Below are positions 8,842 to 17,419 of a stretch of 64,000 nt of DNA, one piece after another. The notes under the pieces are model-generated. The model was not told the DNA's origin and ran no database searches. It was given only the letters and a program-made list of their open reading frames with translations. A program made the translations under genes and the position numbers. This stretch comes from Bradyrhizobium sp. ORS 285 (lineage in GTDB: Bacteria > Pseudomonadota > Alphaproteobacteria > Rhizobiales > Xanthobacteraceae), in NCBI RefSeq assembly GCF_900176205.1, contig NZ_LT859959.1, positions 2,315,001 to 2,379,000 on the forward strand, in the 5' to 3' direction. Position 1 is the stretch's first letter. Each line of letters begins with the position of its first letter.

Positions 8842-9879
8842 TTGCGAGTGCTCATCACCGGAAACATGGGCTATGTCGGTCCCGTGGTCGCCAGGCATCT
8901 GCGAGCGCAGCGGCCGGAGGCCACGCTGCACGGCTTCGACAATGCCTATTTCGCGCACTGCCTGACCGGGGCGCCGGTTCTTCCCGAGCGATATCTCGAC
9001 GAGCAGATCCATGGCGACGTCCGCGACATGTCGCTCGATCTGCGCGGCTACGATGCCGTGGTGCAGCTGGCCGCGATCTCCAATGATCCGATGGGCAACC
9101 GCTTCCAGGACGTCACGCTCGACATCAACCAGAACACCACGATCTCGCTCGCCAGGGCGGCCGCGGCTGCGGGCGTGAAGAACTTCGTGTTCGCCTCGAG
9201 CTGCAGCGTCTACGGAATTGCCGATGGCCCGCCGCGGAAGGAGAGCGATCCGCTCAACCCGATCACCGCCTACGCCAAGTCGAAGATCGGATCGGAGCAG
9301 GCGCTGGCGTCGATCGACACCGGCATGACCATCACCTGCCTGCGCTTTGCAACCGCCTGCGGCATGTCGGATCGGCTGCGGCTCGACCTCGTGCTGAACG
9401 ATTTCGTCGCGTGTGCGCTCACGCGCCGGCAGATCAGTGTGCTGTCCGACGGCACCCCCTGGCGTCCGCTGATCGACGTGGCCGACATGGCGCGGGCGAT
9501 CGATTGGGCGATCGACCGGCCGGCCGACAATGGCGGCCGCTTCCTCACCGTCAATGCCGGCTCTGATGACCGTAACTATCAGGTCAAGGATCTCGCCGAC
9601 GCGGTGGCCTCGCGGGTGCCGGGGACGGCGGTGTCCATCAACACCTCCGCACCCGTCGACAGCCGCTCCTACAAGGTGGATTTCGGTCTCTACCGCTCGC
9701 TCGCGCCCCGTCACCAACCGCGGGTTTCGCTGGATCAGTCGATCACCAATCTGGTCGACGGCCTGAAGCGGATGAATTTCAAGGATGCCGAATTTCGCTC
9801 GTCCGATCTGATCCGTCTCAAGGTCCTGCAGGACCACATGGAGACCGCGAGGATCAACGACAGGCTGCAATGGACCTGA
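8842..9879 (+). CDS. NAD-dependent epimerase/dehydratase (extended SDR)
   Basis: 345 residues, typical of extended SDR nucleotide-sugar enzymes. The NAD motif is T-G-N-M-G-Y-V-G at the N-terminus (usual TGxxGxxG), followed by VVQLAAISNDP, a catalytic Ser region FASSCSVYG and Y-A-K-S-K. TTG 8842 was chosen because AAAGGGG at 8827-8833 is 8 bases upstream and it gives the standard family start (xRVLITG); the upstream GTG 8812 would add ten unlikely residues and sit in the AT island. It leads a run of five co-directional genes through 14308. It may be the 4,6-dehydratase or a 4-ketoreductase for the CDP-sugar; which one is not clear. Confidence 0.87.
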   Translation: MRVLITGNMGYVGPVVARHLRAQRPEATLHGFDNAYFAHCLTGAPVLPERYLDEQIHGDVRDMSLDLRGYDAVVQLAAISNDPMGNRFQDVTLDINQNTTISLARAAAAAGVKNFVFASSCSVYGIADGPPRKESDPLNPITAYAKSKIGSEQALASIDTGMTITCLRFATACGMSDRLRLDLVLNDFVACALTRRQISVLSDGTPWRPLIDVADMARAIDWAIDRPADNGGRFLTVNAGSDDRNYQVKDLADAVASRVPGTAVSINTSAPVDSRSYKVDFGLYRSLAPRHQPRVSLDQSITNLVDGLKRMNFKDAEFRSSDLIRLKVLQDHMETARINDRLQWT

Positions 9880-9933
9880 CGCGGCCGCCCTCCGGGCCAT
9901 CGCTTCGCCAGACAGGACAGTGACGGAGACACC

Positions 9934-11196
9934 ATGGAACTGAGCCTTCCCACCGCCGTGGGCACAGCGCCCAAATGCCGGCATTGCGGTGATGATCTCA
10001 CCCTCAAGCTGATCGACCTCGGCGCGTCGCCGGTCGCGAACGACTATGTGGATCCCGCCCATTACATGCGGGCCGAGCCGTTCTATCCGCTGGAGACGTT
10101 CGTTTGCCGCGAATGCCGCTTGGCGCAGACCCGCGACCTGCTGGCGGCCTCGGACATCTTCCGCGCCGACTACGCCTATTTCTCCTCGCACTCGACATCC
10201 TGGCTCGAGCACGCCCGCAGCTATGTCGAGGCCATGGCCGGGCGCTTCGGCCTTGGCCCGGCGTCGCGCCATGTCGAGATCGCGTCGAACGACGGCTACC
10301 TGCTGCAGTACTCGCTCCAGAAGGGAATCAACTGCCTGGGAGTCGAGCCCTGCGAGAGCGTGGCGAAGGCCGCGCGCGCCAAGGGCATTGCGACGCGGAT
10401 CGAGTTCTTCGGCCGCGACTGCGCGCGCGTTCTGCGGGAGGAGGGCTGGTCGGCTGATCTTCTGACGGCGAACAACGTGCTTGCCCATGTTCCCGATATC
10501 AACGACTTCGTCGGCGGCGTGAAGATCCTGCTGGCTCCCGAAGGCGTCGCGACCTTCGAGGTGCAGCATCTCCTGACGCTGATGCAGCGGCACCAGTTCG
10601 ACACCATCTATCACGAGCACTTCTCATATCTGTCCTTGATCGCCGGCCTGCGCATCTTTGCGCGTGCTGGTCTGCGCGTGTTCGATGTCGAATTGCCTGA
10701 GACTCACGGCGGCTCGATCAGGTTCTTCGTCTGCCACGACGACGCGTCGCACGCCGAAAGCTCCAACGTGGCCGATGTGCTGGCGCGGGAGCGCGCCTAT
10801 GGCTTGCACGACGACGCGATCTACGTGGCTTGGAACGAGCAGGTCAAGGAGACCAAGCGCGCGCTCATCGAGCTGCTCACTGCGCTCAAGCGCGACAACA
10901 AGAAGATCGTCGCCTATGGTGCGCCGGCCAAGGGCGTCACGCTGCTGAACTACTGCGGCATCCGGACCGACTTCCTCGACTTCACCGTCGATCGCGCACC
11001 CTCCAAGCAGGGCCGTTACATGCCGGGCGTCCGCGTTCCGATCCTGCCGCCGGAAGCGATCTTCGAAGCGAAGCCGGACTACGTCCTGATCCTGCCCTGG
11101 AACATCAAGAACGAGATCAAGACACAGATGGCTGAGATCCGTCGGTGGGGCGGTCGCTTCGTCGTGCCGGTGCCGAAGGCAACGATCGAGGACTAG
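9934..11196 (+). CDS. NDP-sugar C-methyltransferase (TylC3/NovU-like)
   Basis: 420 residues in the three-part layout of sugar 3-C- or 5-C-methyltransferases. There is an N-terminal zinc-binding domain with Cys15-x2-Cys18 and Cys58-x2-Cys61, a central SAM-binding domain (VEIASNDGYLL, residues 114-124; then LLTANNVLAHVPD and the YHEHFSYLS catalytic segment), and a C-terminal Rossmann-like domain (IVAYGAPAKGVTLLNY). These enzymes add a methyl branch to a carbon next to the keto group of an NDP-4-keto sugar. A GGAG lies 5 bases before ATG 9934. In context it points to a branched-chain sugar in the polymer. Confidence 0.9.
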   Translation: MELSLPTAVGTAPKCRHCGDDLTLKLIDLGASPVANDYVDPAHYMRAEPFYPLETFVCRECRLAQTRDLLAASDIFRADYAYFSSHSTSWLEHARSYVEAMAGRFGLGPASRHVEIASNDGYLLQYSLQKGINCLGVEPCESVAKAARAKGIATRIEFFGRDCARVLREEGWSADLLTANNVLAHVPDINDFVGGVKILLAPEGVATFEVQHLLTLMQRHQFDTIYHEHFSYLSLIAGLRIFARAGLRVFDVELPETHGGSIRFFVCHDDASHAESSNVADVLARERAYGLHDDAIYVAWNEQVKETKRALIELLTALKRDNKKIVAYGAPAKGVTLLNYCGIRTDFLDFTVDRAPSKQGRYMPGVRVPILPPEAIFEAKPDYVLILPWNIKNEIKTQMAEIRRWGGRFVVPVPKATIED

Positions 11197-11205
11197 GCGG
11201 ACACG

Positions 11206-11748
11206 ATGAGATTTGTCCAGCTGGGAGGATCGGATGCGCGCCTGATCGAGCTCACGGTTCGCGCCGACGAGCGCGGCAGCTTCACGCGGACCTGGTGCGT
11301 CAAGACCTTCGCCGACGCGGGCATCGCCTTCCAGCCGGTCCAGGGCAACAGCTCGGTGACGCGACTTCGCGGCAGCGTGCGCGGCATGCACTTCCAGCGC
11401 GCGCCGAAGCCCGACGCCAAGATCGTGCGCTGCACGGCCGGGCTGATCCACGACGTCATCGTCGACATCAGGCCGGATTCTCCGACGCGAGGCGAGGTCT
11501 ATGCCTGCGAGCTCGGTCCGTCGACCGCGCGCATGCTCTACATTCCCGCCGGCTTCGCCCATGGGTTTCAGACGCTCACCGACAACGTGACGGTGGAGTA
11601 CCTGATGGGCATCGACTATGCCGAGGAGCTGTCGGACGGCTTCCGCCATGATGATCCGATGTTCGCCATCAGCTGGCCGCAAGCGGTGACCGTGCTGTCG
11701 GCGAAGGATGCGTCCTGGCCGCCGATGGCGGCGCGTAATCTGTGGTGA
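11206..11748 (+). CDS. RmlC-like NDP-4-keto-sugar 3,5-epimerase
   Basis: 180 residues of the RmlC cupin fold, matching the ~180 of dTDP-4-dehydrorhamnose 3,5-epimerase. The catalytic His is at residue 62 in VRGMHFQ, with LYIPAGFAHGFQTL near residue 110 forming the second conserved strand pair. It probably epimerises C3 and/or C5 of the keto sugar that also serves the C-methyltransferase just upstream (9-base gap). Substrate may be CDP- rather than dTDP-linked, judging from rfbF. Confidence 0.9.
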   Translation: MRFVQLGGSDARLIELTVRADERGSFTRTWCVKTFADAGIAFQPVQGNSSVTRLRGSVRGMHFQRAPKPDAKIVRCTAGLIHDVIVDIRPDSPTRGEVYACELGPSTARMLYIPAGFAHGFQTLTDNVTVEYLMGIDYAEELSDGFRHDDPMFAISWPQAVTVLSAKDASWPPMAARNLW

Positions 11749-11824
11749 GCGTCGTGAGACCACGAAGACCGCGATCGCTGACCTGCTCGCCGAGATCGGC
11801 GCTATGGCCGAAACGAGGCGCGTG

Positions 11825-13144
11825 ATGTTGGACAGGTCGACATCGCCGATGCCAGGGCGGACGCCGGAGATCGATCTCCACGATCTCGTGACGGAGCTGT
11901 TTCCGATCAACCGCAGCCTGACCGGCGCGGGCGTTCGCCAGACGCTCGAGATCGTCGGCCGGCATATCGATCTCACGGTTCACGACGTCGCCACCGGAAC
12001 TCCGATTCTCGACTGGCACGTGCCGGCGGTGTGGACGATCCGCGGGGCGACCATTCGAACCATAGACGGCCGATGTCTCGTCGACTTCGCCGACAACAAT
12101 CTTCATGTCATGGGCTACAGCAAGCCTGTATTGGCCGTGCTGAGCCGCGCCGAATTGGCCAAGCACATTCACACGCTGCCTGAGCAGCCCGACCTGATCC
12201 CGTACCGCACCGGCTACTATGCCGATGATTGGGGCTTCTGCCTGCCGGATCGTCTGTGGCGCGAGATGACGGACGACAGCTACCGCGTCGAGATCGACAG
12301 CGATCTGGCTCCGGGATCTCTGACCTATGGCGAGTTCTTCCTCCCCGGGCAGACGGACAAGGAGGTGCTGATCACCTGCCATATCTGTCACCCGAGTCTC
12401 GCCAACGACAATCTCTCCGGCATCTCGGTGATGACGGCGCTGGCGATACGGCAGGCGCGGCTGAAGCCCCGGCTCGGATATCGGTTTCTGTTTCTGCCGG
12501 CGACGATTGGGGCGCTGGCCTGGCTCGACCGCAACGAGAGCCGTCTGGGCCAGGTGGAGCATGGCCTCGTCCTGACCTGTCTCGGTGATACCAGCAGCTT
12601 CCACTACAAGCAGAGCCGCAAGGGCGCACCGATCGACCGCGCCGTGGCGCATGTCCTCAAGCACTCCGGTCTCGCTTACGAGATCATGCCATTCAGCCCG
12701 TATGGTTATGACGAGCGGCAGTTCTGCTCACCGGGATTCGACCTCCCCGTGGGCTGTCTGATGCGCGGTGTGCATGGGACGTTTCCGGAATATCACACCT
12801 CGGCTGACAATCTCGATTTCGTCAAGCCGCATTGCCTCGATCAGTCCTACGCCGTGATCGCAGACGTGCTCGACCTTCTCGATCGCGACGGGATCTACGA
12901 ACGCGTCGATGGGCGTGGTGAGCCGCAGCTCGGACGGCGCGGACTCTACCGGGCGATTGCGGGCCAGCGTGAGGCGGGCGGGGCGACGCAGATGGATCTT
13001 CTGTGGGTACTCAACCTCGCCGACGGAAAGCACAGCCTGCTGGACATGGCGATCCGTGCCGACGTCCCGTTTGTCCGCATCGAGGCGGCGGCCCGGCTGG
13101 CGCTGGACGCCGACCTCATCCGACCATTGCAAAGGGGCAGGTGA
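11825..13144 (+). CDS. DUF4910 (aminopeptidase-like, M28-related) protein
   Basis: 439 residues. It has the DUF4910 core beginning DLVTELFPINRSLTG, an inserted DUF2172-like segment, the metal-site region H-I-C-H-P-S-L-A-N-D-N-L-S-G around residue 190, and a C-terminal winged-helix-like end (DLLWVLNLADGKHSLLDMA). The fold is that of zinc aminopeptidases, but such genes recur in sugar-modification cassettes, so the true substrate may be an amide on a sugar. ATG 11825 has GAGG 6 bases upstream; ATG 11804 is an alternative. Function is otherwise unknown. Confidence 0.82.
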   Translation: MLDRSTSPMPGRTPEIDLHDLVTELFPINRSLTGAGVRQTLEIVGRHIDLTVHDVATGTPILDWHVPAVWTIRGATIRTIDGRCLVDFADNNLHVMGYSKPVLAVLSRAELAKHIHTLPEQPDLIPYRTGYYADDWGFCLPDRLWREMTDDSYRVEIDSDLAPGSLTYGEFFLPGQTDKEVLITCHICHPSLANDNLSGISVMTALAIRQARLKPRLGYRFLFLPATIGALAWLDRNESRLGQVEHGLVLTCLGDTSSFHYKQSRKGAPIDRAVAHVLKHSGLAYEIMPFSPYGYDERQFCSPGFDLPVGCLMRGVHGTFPEYHTSADNLDFVKPHCLDQSYAVIADVLDLLDRDGIYERVDGRGEPQLGRRGLYRAIAGQREAGGATQMDLLWVLNLADGKHSLLDMAIRADVPFVRIEAAARLALDADLIRPLQRGR

Positions 13145-13150
13145 GGCACC

Positions 13151-14308
13151 ATGAGCTCGCAATTGGACAAGTCCCGCGTCCTGGTCTTCTCGCTCCGGAA
13201 CATTTTCGGCAAAGCGCTCAATCGCGGCCCGCATGTCGAGCTCGAGGACATCATCTGCGAGGTCGATTCCGCCGAATTGCTTGCGCCCACCCTGGATCCG
13301 TCGAGCCGGCGGGCCAGCTTCGCGACCCGGCTGGGCTATCATGCGCCGGTGCTGCTCAACCCGGGTCTGCCGCGCATCCCGGCCGACCGGCAATATGATG
13401 TCCTGTTTGCCATCTGCGGCTTTCCGCAGGACCTCATCATGTTCGATGCGATCGAGGATCTGCGTGGTGCTTGCCGGACATCCGTGTGTCTGCTCGACGA
13501 GATGTGGGTCAAGGAGATCGCCAAGCACCGCCATTTCCTGAAGGTGCTCGCTAAGTTCGACATCGTCATGCCGTTCCAGATCGGCACGGTGAAGCCGCTC
13601 AGCGAGGAGATCGGGCACGCCTGTACGCATCTGCCGCTCGCCATCGATGCCATCAAGTTCTGTCCCTATCCCGATCCGCCGGAGCGGGTCATCGACGTCT
13701 TCAGCATGGGGCGCCGATCCCATGTGATCCATCAGAAGCTGCTCGCCATGGCCCGCGACAGCGGCCTGTTCTATCTTCACGACACGATCAGCGGCAGCCA
13801 GGCGATCGACCTCGGAGAGCATCGGGCCCAGGTCGCCAACCTCGCCAAGCGCAGCAGGTATTTCCTCGTCAATCCCGGCAAATTTGACGAGCCGGGCGAG
13901 ACGGGACGGCAGGTGGAGTTCGGCTACCGCTATTTCGAAGGCGCGGCCTCCGGCGCCATCATGCTCGGCGAACGCCCCGACAATGAGCTGTTTCCAAGAC
14001 TGTTCGACTGGCCGGATGTCATGGTCCACGTGCCTCACACCTCTGATGACATCGATCAGGTCATCAGGGAGCTGGATCGCGACCGGGAGCGCCAGGAGAC
14101 GATGCGGCGGACCGGCATGGTGCAGACGCTGTTACGTCATGACTGGGTCTACCGGTGGGAAACCATCCTGAAGGCGACGGGCCTGCAGCCCCTCCCGGGC
14201 GTCGCGGCCCGGAAGGATCGGCTCAGGGCGCTGGCCGAGATGGTCGATGGCCGTGGTCCGTCCGCGATCCCTGATTTAAATCGCGAGCCGGCATTTTTGG
14301 CAAAATGA
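13151..14308 (+). CDS. Glycosyltransferase-like protein (CgeB/GT1-type C-terminal domain)
   Basis: 385 residues, cytoplasmic. The C-terminal half has FGYRYFEGAASGAIMLGERPDNE followed by a helix-rich tail, as in GT-B glycosyltransferases of the CgeB/glycos_transf_1_2 group, with an E-x-G-type acidic motif for the nucleotide. The N-terminal half is divergent. It starts 6 bases after the DUF4910 gene with GTGAGG as ribosome site and closes the operon begun at 8842. It probably adds one sugar of the repeat unit. The last codons include one of the two TTTAAA palindromes. Confidence 0.72.
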   Translation: MSSQLDKSRVLVFSLRNIFGKALNRGPHVELEDIICEVDSAELLAPTLDPSSRRASFATRLGYHAPVLLNPGLPRIPADRQYDVLFAICGFPQDLIMFDAIEDLRGACRTSVCLLDEMWVKEIAKHRHFLKVLAKFDIVMPFQIGTVKPLSEEIGHACTHLPLAIDAIKFCPYPDPPERVIDVFSMGRRSHVIHQKLLAMARDSGLFYLHDTISGSQAIDLGEHRAQVANLAKRSRYFLVNPGKFDEPGETGRQVEFGYRYFEGAASGAIMLGERPDNELFPRLFDWPDVMVHVPHTSDDIDQVIRELDRDRERQETMRRTGMVQTLLRHDWVYRWETILKATGLQPLPGVAARKDRLRALAEMVDGRGPSAIPDLNREPAFLAK

Positions 14309-14320
14309 GGATTTAAATCC
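14273..14320. promoter_or_regulatory. Two ATTTAAAT palindromes ahead of the flippase gene
   Basis: GATTTAAATC (14273-14282, inside the last codons of the preceding gene) and GGATTTAAATCC (14309-14320, just after its stop) are perfect palindromes 36 bases apart, rare in such GC-rich DNA. They match the AT islands at other transcription starts of the cluster and precede the flippase gene at 14494. Confidence 0.5.
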
Positions 14321-14493
14321 TTTTGTCCGCCACAATGGACCGTCATCGCTGCTCCTGTATTGCTGCGTCTCTCAAGAACGCGATGATTTCGAGCGAACAC
14401 CGTTTGCTGCGGGACGCTCTGTGCTGGCGACCCACTCGACCGACGACAGCGCAGTCGTTGGCGAACCCAGATGATTGAAGGTGATGACCTCAT

Positions 14494-15993
14494 ATGTCGG
14501 AAGCCGTCGCCGCCTATTTCGAAGAGCATCGGGAATCGCACGATCTCGGGCGCCGGGCCTTGCGCGGCGGCATCGTGTCCATCGTCATCCAGTACGGCAA
14601 TGCCGTTCTCCAGATCGTTGCTGCGATCGTTCTGGCCCGGCTGCTTGCGCCGGAAGATTTCGGGCTCGTCGCCATCGTCACGGTGCTGACGAGCTTCGCG
14701 CCGCTGCTGATCGACTTCGGCCTGCTCGATGCGACCGCGCAGCGAAGCCGGGTGACGCCCGCCCAGGTGAGCGGACTGTTCTGGGTCAGCGCCGGCATCG
14801 GCATGGCCGTTGCCGTGATCGTCGCGGCATGCAGCCCGGTGATTGCCTGGATCTACGATGATTCACGGCTGCTGCCGATCTCGCTCTGCATCGCCGTCAC
14901 CTTCGTGCTGGCGGGGCTGACCAATCAGCACATGGCGCTGCTGCGGCGGACGATGCAGTTCGGCCGCATCGGTCGGATTCAGCTGTTCGGCACCTTCGTC
15001 GGAACGATCGCAGCCATCGCGGCCGCAATGGCAGGCTACGGCTATTGGGCGCTGGTGCTGCGTCCCGTGACGAGCGCGATCTGTGTGGTCATCGGGACGT
15101 GGGCGGCCTGTCCGTGGCGCCCGGGGACGCCCGTGTTCGACGACGAGGTGAAGTCCATGGTGCGGTTCGGGCTGCACGTCGTCGGCTTCACCGTCGCCTA
15201 TACGCTGTCGCGCGCCGTGGACCGGATCGCGCTCGGTCTGCTCTACCGGCCGGATCAGGTGGGCTACTACCAGAACGCGATGAACTTGTACGACAATTCG
15301 ATCTATGCGGCGCTCAATCAGACGCATGCGGTCGGAAGCTCGGCGCTGAGCAAGCTGCAGGCGAACCCCGCCGCGCTCCGCGAAAAATATGAGGCGGCGC
15401 TGTCGATGCTCGCATTCTTCCTGATGCCGGCGGCGGCGATCCTGTCCGTCACGGCCGAGGACCTGACCGTCGTCCTGCTCGGGCAGAAGTGGCAGGCGGC
15501 CGGTGCGTTGCTGAGCATCATCGCGCTTCGCGGCATCTCGCATGTCGTCGAAGGCTCGCAAGGCTGGCTGCATCTGTCGCTCGGACGGGCGGACCGCTGG
15601 CAGACCTGGGGGATCATTTCTCTCGTGGCGCAGGTCGGGGCGGTACTGGCGGGGCTGCCCTTCGGGCCGGCCGGCGTCGCCTGGGGCGTCGTCATCGGCT
15701 ACTCGGTGATCGCCTTGCCGTCGGTGATGTATGCCGGCCGGCCGATCGACATCGGCGCGGCGCTGGTGATCCGGGCGGTCGGTCCGCAGACGATCGGCGC
15801 CGTTGCAACCGTGGCTGCCGGCTGGTGGCTGCAGGCGACGCTGCTCGCCGGCGTCCCCGCGCTGCTGCGCATGGTGCTGTCGGGCTGCTTCTGCGCCTGT
15901 GTTGATCTGGCGATCGTCGTCGGTGTGTTCCGCCACGTCGAGCCGTTGCGGATCGCAGGTACGATCATCCAGGATCTGATGAGGAAACGGTGA
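14494..15993 (+). CDS. Wzx-type polysaccharide flippase (MOP superfamily)
   Basis: 499 residues with about 12-14 hydrophobic segments and the Polysacc_synt_3 pattern (RRALRGGIVSIVIQYGNAVLQ; ARLLAPEDFGLVAIVTVLTSF; later DRIALGLLYRPDQVGYYQNA). It would flip the undecaprenyl-linked repeat unit across the inner membrane, to be extended by the polymerase at 25952-27406. It has its own 185-base upstream gap with AT palindromes, so is likely a separate transcription unit. Confidence 0.92.
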   Translation: MSEAVAAYFEEHRESHDLGRRALRGGIVSIVIQYGNAVLQIVAAIVLARLLAPEDFGLVAIVTVLTSFAPLLIDFGLLDATAQRSRVTPAQVSGLFWVSAGIGMAVAVIVAACSPVIAWIYDDSRLLPISLCIAVTFVLAGLTNQHMALLRRTMQFGRIGRIQLFGTFVGTIAAIAAAMAGYGYWALVLRPVTSAICVVIGTWAACPWRPGTPVFDDEVKSMVRFGLHVVGFTVAYTLSRAVDRIALGLLYRPDQVGYYQNAMNLYDNSIYAALNQTHAVGSSALSKLQANPAALREKYEAALSMLAFFLMPAAAILSVTAEDLTVVLLGQKWQAAGALLSIIALRGISHVVEGSQGWLHLSLGRADRWQTWGIISLVAQVGAVLAGLPFGPAGVAWGVVIGYSVIALPSVMYAGRPIDIGAALVIRAVGPQTIGAVATVAAGWWLQATLLAGVPALLRMVLSGCFCACVDLAIVVGVFRHVEPLRIAGTIIQDLMRKR

Positions 15994-16040
15994 CGACTGT
16001 CCGAAAGGCGGCCAATGGCGCGCACCAAGATAATGGTCGC

Positions 16041-16089
16041 TACATATTAAATAAGATATATAATGCGATCGTGATTAAATATTTTAAAT
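16041..16089. promoter_or_regulatory. AT-rich island ahead of the GT4 operon
   Basis: A dense AT tract with CATATTAAATAAG, ATATATAATG and GATTAAATATTTTAAATG, running right up to the GT4 start at 16088. It has three TTAAAT hexamers in under 50 bases. It presumably contains the promoter and regulator sites for 16088-21512. Confidence 0.55.
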
Positions 16090-17419
16090 GACGATGGCCA
16101 GCGATACCTCAGCCCCGGATGTCCTGGACCCCGCGCCGCCGGCGCGGGGCGATTCCCGACGGCCCCGGTCGGGTGTCGTGAACCCGCGGCGTCTCAACAT
16201 CCTCAGCGTCTCACACATGCCCGCAAGCCCGCCGCGGTTCGGTGCGCAGGCGCGCATGCACGGGCTGATGACGCAACTGGCGCGCCGCCACGATCTCACC
16301 GCCGTGACCTTGGTGGACGACGCTTTCGACATCGATGAATGCCAGCGCGCGATGCAGACCTATTGCCGCGACGTCGTGCTGGTGCGCAACCCGCTTGGCC
16401 GCGACGGTCTGGCCAAGCGGCTGCTGCAATTGCGCTCGCTGGTGTCGCCATCGAGCTTCGACCGCCTGCGCGTCGCGCTGCCCGAGTTGCAGCGCGTGCT
16501 GGACAAGGTGCTGCGTGCGACGCGCTTCGACATCGTCAATCTCGAGTTTCCCTATCTCGGTCACTGCCTGTTCCGACAGGCGCCGGCGGGAGAGATGCCG
16601 CCGCGGCTGATCGTGGATTCACATGAGATCGCCTACGATCTGGCCCGCCAGTTCGCGGCCACCGGGGCCAGTCTCGGACGCCGGCTCTATGCCGGTGCGA
16701 ACTGGCGCAAGCTCAGGTGCGAGGAGCTCGCGATCTACGGGCAGGCCGACGGCGTCTACCTCTGCAGCAGCGACGACGAGGCGCGTCTGCGTCAGGATCT
16801 TCCGCACGTTCGCACAGCAGTGATCCCCAACGCCGCCGATATCGATTTCTATCAGCCGCGCCGCACGGATCCCAAGCCCGATGGACGCACCGTGGTGTAT
16901 TTCGGCCTGCTGGCGACGGTGCCGAACATCGACGCCGTCACGCATTTCATCCAGGATGTCTGGCCTCTAATCGCCGCGAGACATCCCGACGCGCGCTGCA
17001 AGATCATCGGTGGCCGGCCGCCGCCGTCGCTGCTCGCGCTTGCCGGCGCACAGATCGAGTTGACCGGCTTCGTGCCGGATCTCCGGCCGCATCTCGCCGA
17101 GGCCGCGGCCGTGGTCGTGCCGCTGCGGCTCGGGGGCGGCACGCGGCTGAAGATCGTGGAGGCCATGGCGATGGGCAAGGCGATCGTCTCGACCAGCCTC
17201 GGTGCGGAGGGGATCGAGGCGGTCCCCGGGCGCGACATCCTGATCGAGAACGAGCCTGTCGCCTTCGCCGGCGCCGTGAGCCGGCTGCTCGCCGAGCCGG
17301 AGCTCGCAACGCGCATTGGTCATGCGGCGCGGCAGGTGGCGGTCGAGAAATACGCCTGGAGCGCGGCGGCGCGGGCGCTGGAAGAGTTCTATCTCGAGAT
17401 CCTGGAGACCACCGCGTGA
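16088..17419 (+). CDS. GT4-family glycosyltransferase
   Basis: 443 residues, GT-B fold. The N-terminal domain starts LNILSVSHMPASPPRFGAQ near residue 38. The C-terminal domain has RTVVYFGLLATVPNIDAV, then LRLGGGTRLKIVEAMAMGKA with the E-x7-E catalytic/nucleotide motif. It is a retaining transferase adding a sugar to the lipid-linked unit at the inner membrane face. The first 35 residues are Pro/Arg-rich and may not be translated; ATG 16094 is an alternative, and no ribosome site is clear in the AT island. Its stop overlaps the next start (TGATG). Confidence 0.88.
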   Translation: MTMASDTSAPDVLDPAPPARGDSRRPRSGVVNPRRLNILSVSHMPASPPRFGAQARMHGLMTQLARRHDLTAVTLVDDAFDIDECQRAMQTYCRDVVLVRNPLGRDGLAKRLLQLRSLVSPSSFDRLRVALPELQRVLDKVLRATRFDIVNLEFPYLGHCLFRQAPAGEMPPRLIVDSHEIAYDLARQFAATGASLGRRLYAGANWRKLRCEELAIYGQADGVYLCSSDDEARLRQDLPHVRTAVIPNAADIDFYQPRRTDPKPDGRTVVYFGLLATVPNIDAVTHFIQDVWPLIAARHPDARCKIIGGRPPPSLLALAGAQIELTGFVPDLRPHLAEAAAVVVPLRLGGGTRLKIVEAMAMGKAIVSTSLGAEGIEAVPGRDILIENEPVAFAGAVSRLLAEPELATRIGHAARQVAVEKYAWSAAARALEEFYLEILETTA

